Positions 59,216 to 64,000 of a stretch of 64,000 nucleotides of DNA are shown one piece after another. Where the stretch lies: positions 198,238,315-198,302,314 of the forward strand of contig OY294068.1 in NCBI GenBank assembly GCA_958510875.1. Direction: 5' to 3'. Position 1 is the stretch's first letter, and each line of letters opens with the position of its first letter. This DNA is from Endomychus coccineus (taxonomy: Eukaryota > Arthropoda > Insecta > Coleoptera > Endomychidae). Position numbers and translations under genes: made by a program. Under the pieces are notes generated by a model. That model ran no database searches. It saw only the letters and a program-made list of their open reading frames with translations, and was not told where the DNA came from.

Positions 59216-61154
59216 AAACTCTAATAGAAATACCCCCAATAATTTACATATAACTCATAACTATCTGAAAAATCCGTACAACATAAATTATATCGAATCC
59301 AATTAACTACTGCAAACGTGAAATTAAAAACAGCAATGAAGGTAATAATTGATAACCACTGTTCGAAAATGGACCGAGTCTATCGTTGCCAAATACATGC
59401 TTAGCGGAAATTAGTTCAACTATAATTATAAAAATTATATTCTAACCAGACTGATATGAGTCTGTTTGTTTCTTCGCATGTCCAGTATTCAGTTCGACTT
59501 GCTACAAGCCGAATAATTGGATCGTTTCCGCCTGTGCGGGTTGCGTAAACACGATTTCCGGTGGCGTTCGTTAAAAAAATATATTTGTAATGAGTAAATC
59601 CGAGCACGCTTGAACCGCTGCTCACACCAAAGAGGGAATCACAACGTTGCGGAAACGATGGCGTAAATTAGCCATATGGCTTGACGAGTGCGTCCCTAGT
59701 GACATCTGCAGGGTTCGGCCTACAACCTAAATAACGTACTTTCTGTCAGCCCCCGCCAAGGGCCCATATGTACCCATCTCCATGTTACGTCCGCAGGGGG
59801 TCTTTGATAACTACGATTCACATATATTCTAGCTAAGCTTTATGGAGGGTGTTCGATGTAATTCCCAACTGACGTTTTTTTCAGTCATAAATCCATATGT
59901 ATGACTATACTATTTATTCTGCAGTTTTACTGAATATTTTTCAGTTAATAATATCAACATTTCTTGTTTTGATATATTATTACTCTTCTGACAAAGGAAA
60001 CACTTGTTAAAAATTCATCAAAACTCAACTCTTAACAATACATAAGGTTTAACTCTATTATAGATAACATTTCATTATTTTAATCGTTATTAGAATGGAA
60101 GTATATATTCAAGTCCTTGTTCCAATATACTATTATAACCTCTCAGAGAGTAATCAACATTAGTTGGAAATTGAACATTGATCTACACTACTCAACAAAA
60201 AGTAAGGTTTTGACAAAAGTCGAGCAACAAATATTTAATTTTTTTTAATGAATCAACATGTATTCAGAATCAATACCTAACATTATTGATTCCTGAGATA
60301 TTTACAATTTAATAGAAAAACGATTTTCATAATTATATATGAATTATATTCCAATGGATGATACCTGTAACTTGCGTAATAAGGAAACCCGGAACCTAAT
60401 GGGTCAACGTCAATTGAGTCCGGCATCTACTGATTGTTTTACTACGAGGAAAGGTGAAAATTCTCTGGAAAATGAAACAGATGGCGCCACAATAGGAAAT
60501 ACCATGTGACATTTGTGATGTACCTTTATTGGAACGCATTCAAATTTTCACTTATAATATCCCATCTGCAAAATTTCCGGAAATTAATTTGTGCACTCGG
60601 CATATTCGGTAAGAGAATTTCACACCGAAAAAAAATTAGTATAAAATAATTTCAATGTGATATTATTCGACATTTTGTCATGAAAATATGAGACATCACG
60701 AAGGAATGCCATAATTTTGTTGTTTTGTTATGTACTGTATCACTTTCAAACTCATTTGTTACACGTCAAAAAATATCCGCTATAATTTTGCTTCTCTACC
60801 CCGAAAGAAAAAATATCCGTTGAAATTTTTTCGTTTGCAAGGCAACAAGTCAAAATGGAGGTATTTCATTGGTCGAAAATTGTCAGTGTGAAAATCTCAG
60901 AGTGATATGTCATTTAGCTCTGTTTTGACATCCATCGAAAGCAAGCAACCTTGAAGATTTTTGTAAACATGGAAAGAGTGCATGTAGTACCTGTAATTTA
61001 GAAGTTGTGTTGAACAGTGTCAAAAGTAGATAACTCGATTATAAACAGAAAGTGTCTTACTACAAATAGGTAAGTTTACTTATCTACTTGTTGCATATTT
61101 TATGGTCGGGAGGAATTACTACAAAAACTGGGTAAGTGCATTATTATTAAGCTG
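59216..61154. other. Mostly empty; possible leader of the DUF7869-like gene
   Basis: 59640-59830 is slightly richer in G+C, with no gene found. 60900-61150 contains two good splice-donor-like sites (ATAG|GTAAGT at 61068, CTGG|GTAAGT at 61130) on the plus strand just before the DUF7869-like frames, perhaps its 5' exons. No coding match could be read. Confidence 0.4.
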
Positions 61155-62270
61155 ATGTACAAGTTGTATTGTCAGTTTTGTGATCAAAGGGGCGAACCTA
61201 AAGCCAAATTACCATGTTATCGAAAGATTTTTAATGAAAATTTCAATTTAGCATTTTACAAGCCTAAAAAAGACCAATGCCGTGTTTGTGTTCATTATAG
61301 TAATGCTTCATTACAGGAAAAAAAACACCTTGAAGGATAAATATAAAGAACATTTGGATTTGAAAGATCAAGCAAGGTGTGTGCTAATTTTGATCTTCAA
61401 CAAGTTCTTTTAGTACCATCAGACCCCACCAACAATGCACTGTTTTACAAAAGCCGCCTCGCAACTTACAATTTCACAATGTATGTTCTTAATAAAAAAG
61501 AAGGTTACTGTTATATGTGGGACCAAACTGAAGGTGGAAGAGGAAGTTGCGAGATTGCAAGTTCAATTCACTTATTTCTGAAATCTCTTCCCCCTATGGT
61601 GAAAAAAATCACATTTTACATTGACAGATGTGGGGGTCAAAACTTGAATCAGTTTATTGCCACTATGTTTATGATTGCCATGCAGGAACTGGAAAATATT
61701 TCCATGATTGATATGAAGTTTCTTGTTCCAGGTCACACTCAAATGGAGTGTGACTTTATGCACTCGGCTATCGCCAATGAGCTACGGCGGGTAGGCAAAG
61801 TGTCGTAGCCAGAAGACTTGAAACAGATAGCGCGAAGTGCTAGAAGAAAAGGAGAAAAGCCATACCAGGTGAGGAATCTTTCAAAAGAGGATTTACAAGA
61901 TTACAAGCTCTTCATAAAACAAAACCTCACGAACCGAAAGAAGGATGAAAATTCAGCAGATGTTTACTGGCTAAAAATGTGTTGGATGAGGTTTGAACGA
62001 TCTAAACCTTTTGAAATGCAATTTAAGCAAAATTTTGGCGTGTCCTTCAGAATTCTCAATTTCAAGAAAAGAAATCTTCGTCAGTCATTAGCGCAGCTAA
62101 AACTTCGATACACATCCCCAATACCAATCCCAACTTTGAAGTATCGGGATTTGGTTTCCTTGTTTACCATGAATCCTGCAGCACTGGGAAAACAGTATGA
62201 ACAATTTTACTTGAGCTTACATCACACTGAACATGCTCCCGAAGAGATAGATGATGATGATGGTGAATGA
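61155..62270 (+). pseudogene. DUF7869-like transposon-derived gene, broken
   Basis: Three frames: MYKLYCQFCDQRGEPKAKLP with a C-x2-C...C-x2-C zinc-like part (61155-61340); FDLQQVLLVPSDPTNNALFY, YMWDQTEGGRGSCEIASSIH, ITFYIDRCGGQNLNQFIATM, MKFLVPGHTQMECDFMHSAI (61377-61808); and, after an in-frame TAG, ARRKGEKPYQVRNLSKEDLQ to an acidic end (61818-62270). The order FDLQQ, MW...GG..E, DxCxGQN, PGHTxMECD is that of a large insect/cnidarian family of uncharacterised, multi-copy, transposase-like proteins (DUF7869). The acidic residues in DRCGGQN and MECD may be catalytic, by analogy with DDE enzymes. Damage is light: two frameshifts (61335, 61380) and one stop (61806). The N-terminal half is missing. 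It lies 270 bp upstream of the PP2A exon on the same strand. Confidence 0.78.
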
Positions 62271-62474
62271 CTCCAGAAACACCCTTCTATAATTAATTTA
62301 CGTTTGATATTTTATTATTATGGGCTTCTACTATGAATACTTTCTTTTGTTCACACGAAATATAAAGTTTCAATAATCAGATGTGTTTAAAATTAATAAA
62401 CAGTAATGAGAACCATGAATCTTCACTTTTAGCTATCTAACTTCACCAAACCTTTTTCGCTGTGCTACAACTAG

Positions 62475-62957
<483 letters not shown>

Positions 62958-63129
62958 TTCTTGTATTTGTCAATCGCAATATCATTAAAAACAAATTTCT
63001 TCAAATATTTAATAGTGTGTAAATTTTCTCAAACAGAAATCATACTAATTCATCACAAGTAAACAAAATGTTTGGAAAATATTAATTTGCGTTTTTCTCG
63101 AAATCACTTATTTGCAGTTACCTACTTTT
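62958..63129 (+). other. 3' flank of the PP2A exon
   Basis: AT-rich. ATTAAAA (62983) could serve in polyadenylation. No other feature. Confidence 0.35.
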
Positions 63130-63495
63130 AGTTCTCAACTCACGATATTGTATCCCCTTTTGTTCATAACCTAACCTAAACTAACCTAACTTTGTTGATA
63201 TATAATGAAAATATTGTAATCCCGCTAATCTTAACACTCTCATAATAGCCTATAATGATTGTTTATTTTAGCCCCTTTGTTTGTAACCTTACTTAACCTA
63301 ACCTAACCTAACTTTGCTGATATATAATGCAAATATTGTAATCGCGCTAATTTGAACACTCTCATAATAACCAATAATGATTGTTTGTTGTACCACTTTT
63401 GTTTCTTACCTAATCTAACATAACCTACTAACCTAACTTTGTTGATATCGGAAGTAAATATTGTAATCGCGCTAATCTAAACATTTTCATTCCTA
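63130..63495. repeat. About 122-bp minisatellite with CCTAA runs
   Basis: Nearly three units with period 122-125 bp. TTTGTTGATAT marks each one (63191, 63313, 63438), followed by ATTGTAATC(G/C)CGCTAAT and CTCATAATA. Each unit also contains (C)CTAA steps such as AACCTAACCTAACCTAAC at 63298-63312, the complement of the insect telomere repeat TTAGG in degenerate form. Such runs are common in interspersed insect repeats and do not show that this is a chromosome end. Confidence 0.8.
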
Positions 63496-63628
63496 AAAAT
63501 ATTCTGAAAATTATATTGAATTCCCAGACTCAATTCACGTAGGATGATTTTATCAGTGAGACTTCATTCACGTAGGAATATGGCAATGGGGCTTAAGTAA
63601 CGTTTTTCGAACCTAATTTATCCGAAGA

Positions 63629-63919
63629 TTGATAATGAACCAAATCGAATTTCGCATGGCTACCATATTTAGGTACACATTCAAAACAAACATCTTAATT
63701 CATTTTAATCAGAATAGAAAATTCGCCTTTGAAACTACACATAATCCATACTCAAACATCAGGAATTCAGAATCTAAAAAATATGAACTACATGAACCGG
63801 GAGCTTACAGGCTAAGGTGTGATGACTGTAATGCCTTGTACACAGGACAAACTGAACGTAATTTTAGTGTAAGGTTTCACGAACATTTGAGAAGTCACAG
63901 CTCAAAGAGGGGACTCTAA
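63629..63919 (+). pseudogene. Penelope-like element linker and GIY-YIG fragment
   Basis: A 96-codon open frame: IEFRMATIFRYTFKTNILIH (linker), then YELHEPGAYRLRCDDCNALY, TGQTERNFSVRFHEHLRSHS. GAY...YTG is the GIY-YIG motif (Y-T-G for Y-I-G), with the usual C..C pair between and R/H/E residues after it. The stop at 63917 truncates the domain C-terminally. It matches the scrap at 33125-33220 in QTERNFSVR. The window ends before a terminal repeat could be seen. Confidence 0.82.
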
Positions 63920-64000
63920 TTGAGTGAATCCCCCATCGGAAGATAATCACAGGTTTATCCTAAATCCCGATATTTCATATGTTCGAGAAAAAAGACATAT

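Noticed and set aside
63298..63312. Telomere end
   Set aside because: Only a few CCTAA steps inside a larger repeat unit, with PLE sequence beyond it.

Overview
The window is AT-rich nuclear DNA from an insect. Order and species cannot be settled from sequence alone. The evidence is two unmistakable animal genes with GT/AG introns, plus non-LTR retrotransposons, Penelope-like elements (PLEs), Tc1 and pogo transposons, and degenerate CCTAA runs of the insect telomere type. There is no bacterial or viral gene layout.

Two host loci are present. A TMTC-family O-mannosyltransferase gene (closest to TMTC1) lies on the minus strand. Its first coding exon is at 28412-28497, a 15.1-kb intron follows, and the second coding exon is at 12507-13281. 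The codon at the junction is restored exactly. The next intron runs leftwards out of the window and contains a satellite array. Near the right end, on the plus strand, is the last coding exon of the PP2A catalytic subunit (62543-62957). It lacks eleven near-invariant codons, so it may be a paralogue or a broken copy.

From left to right: a foldback palindrome (58-461); exactly fifteen head-to-tail copies of a 631-bp unit (1291-10753) that grew out of the 5' part of a Tc1-like transposon, whose remaining DD34E gene follows at 10754-11674; the TMTC exons and their transposon-filled intron (12507-28497); a CpG-rich promoter-like stretch (28500-29330); pogo/Tigger and LINE wreckage (29770-38000); PLE, LINE and endonuclease remnants (38000-46400); a SWIM plus YqaJ-nuclease gene remnant (47907-48681); a young R1/I-like LINE 3' end with RNase H (49600-50995); a long inverted repeat enclosing about 4 kb (52235-56910); a DUF7869-like transposon gene (61155-62270); the PP2A exon; a 122-bp minisatellite; and a PLE GIY-YIG fragment.

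The most unusual signal is a set of nine hammerhead-ribozyme-like motifs in three sequence families. One is about 115 bp downstream of a PLE GIY-YIG domain. Another lies within a 649-bp insertion flanked by 26-bp direct repeats. Two form an inverted pair.
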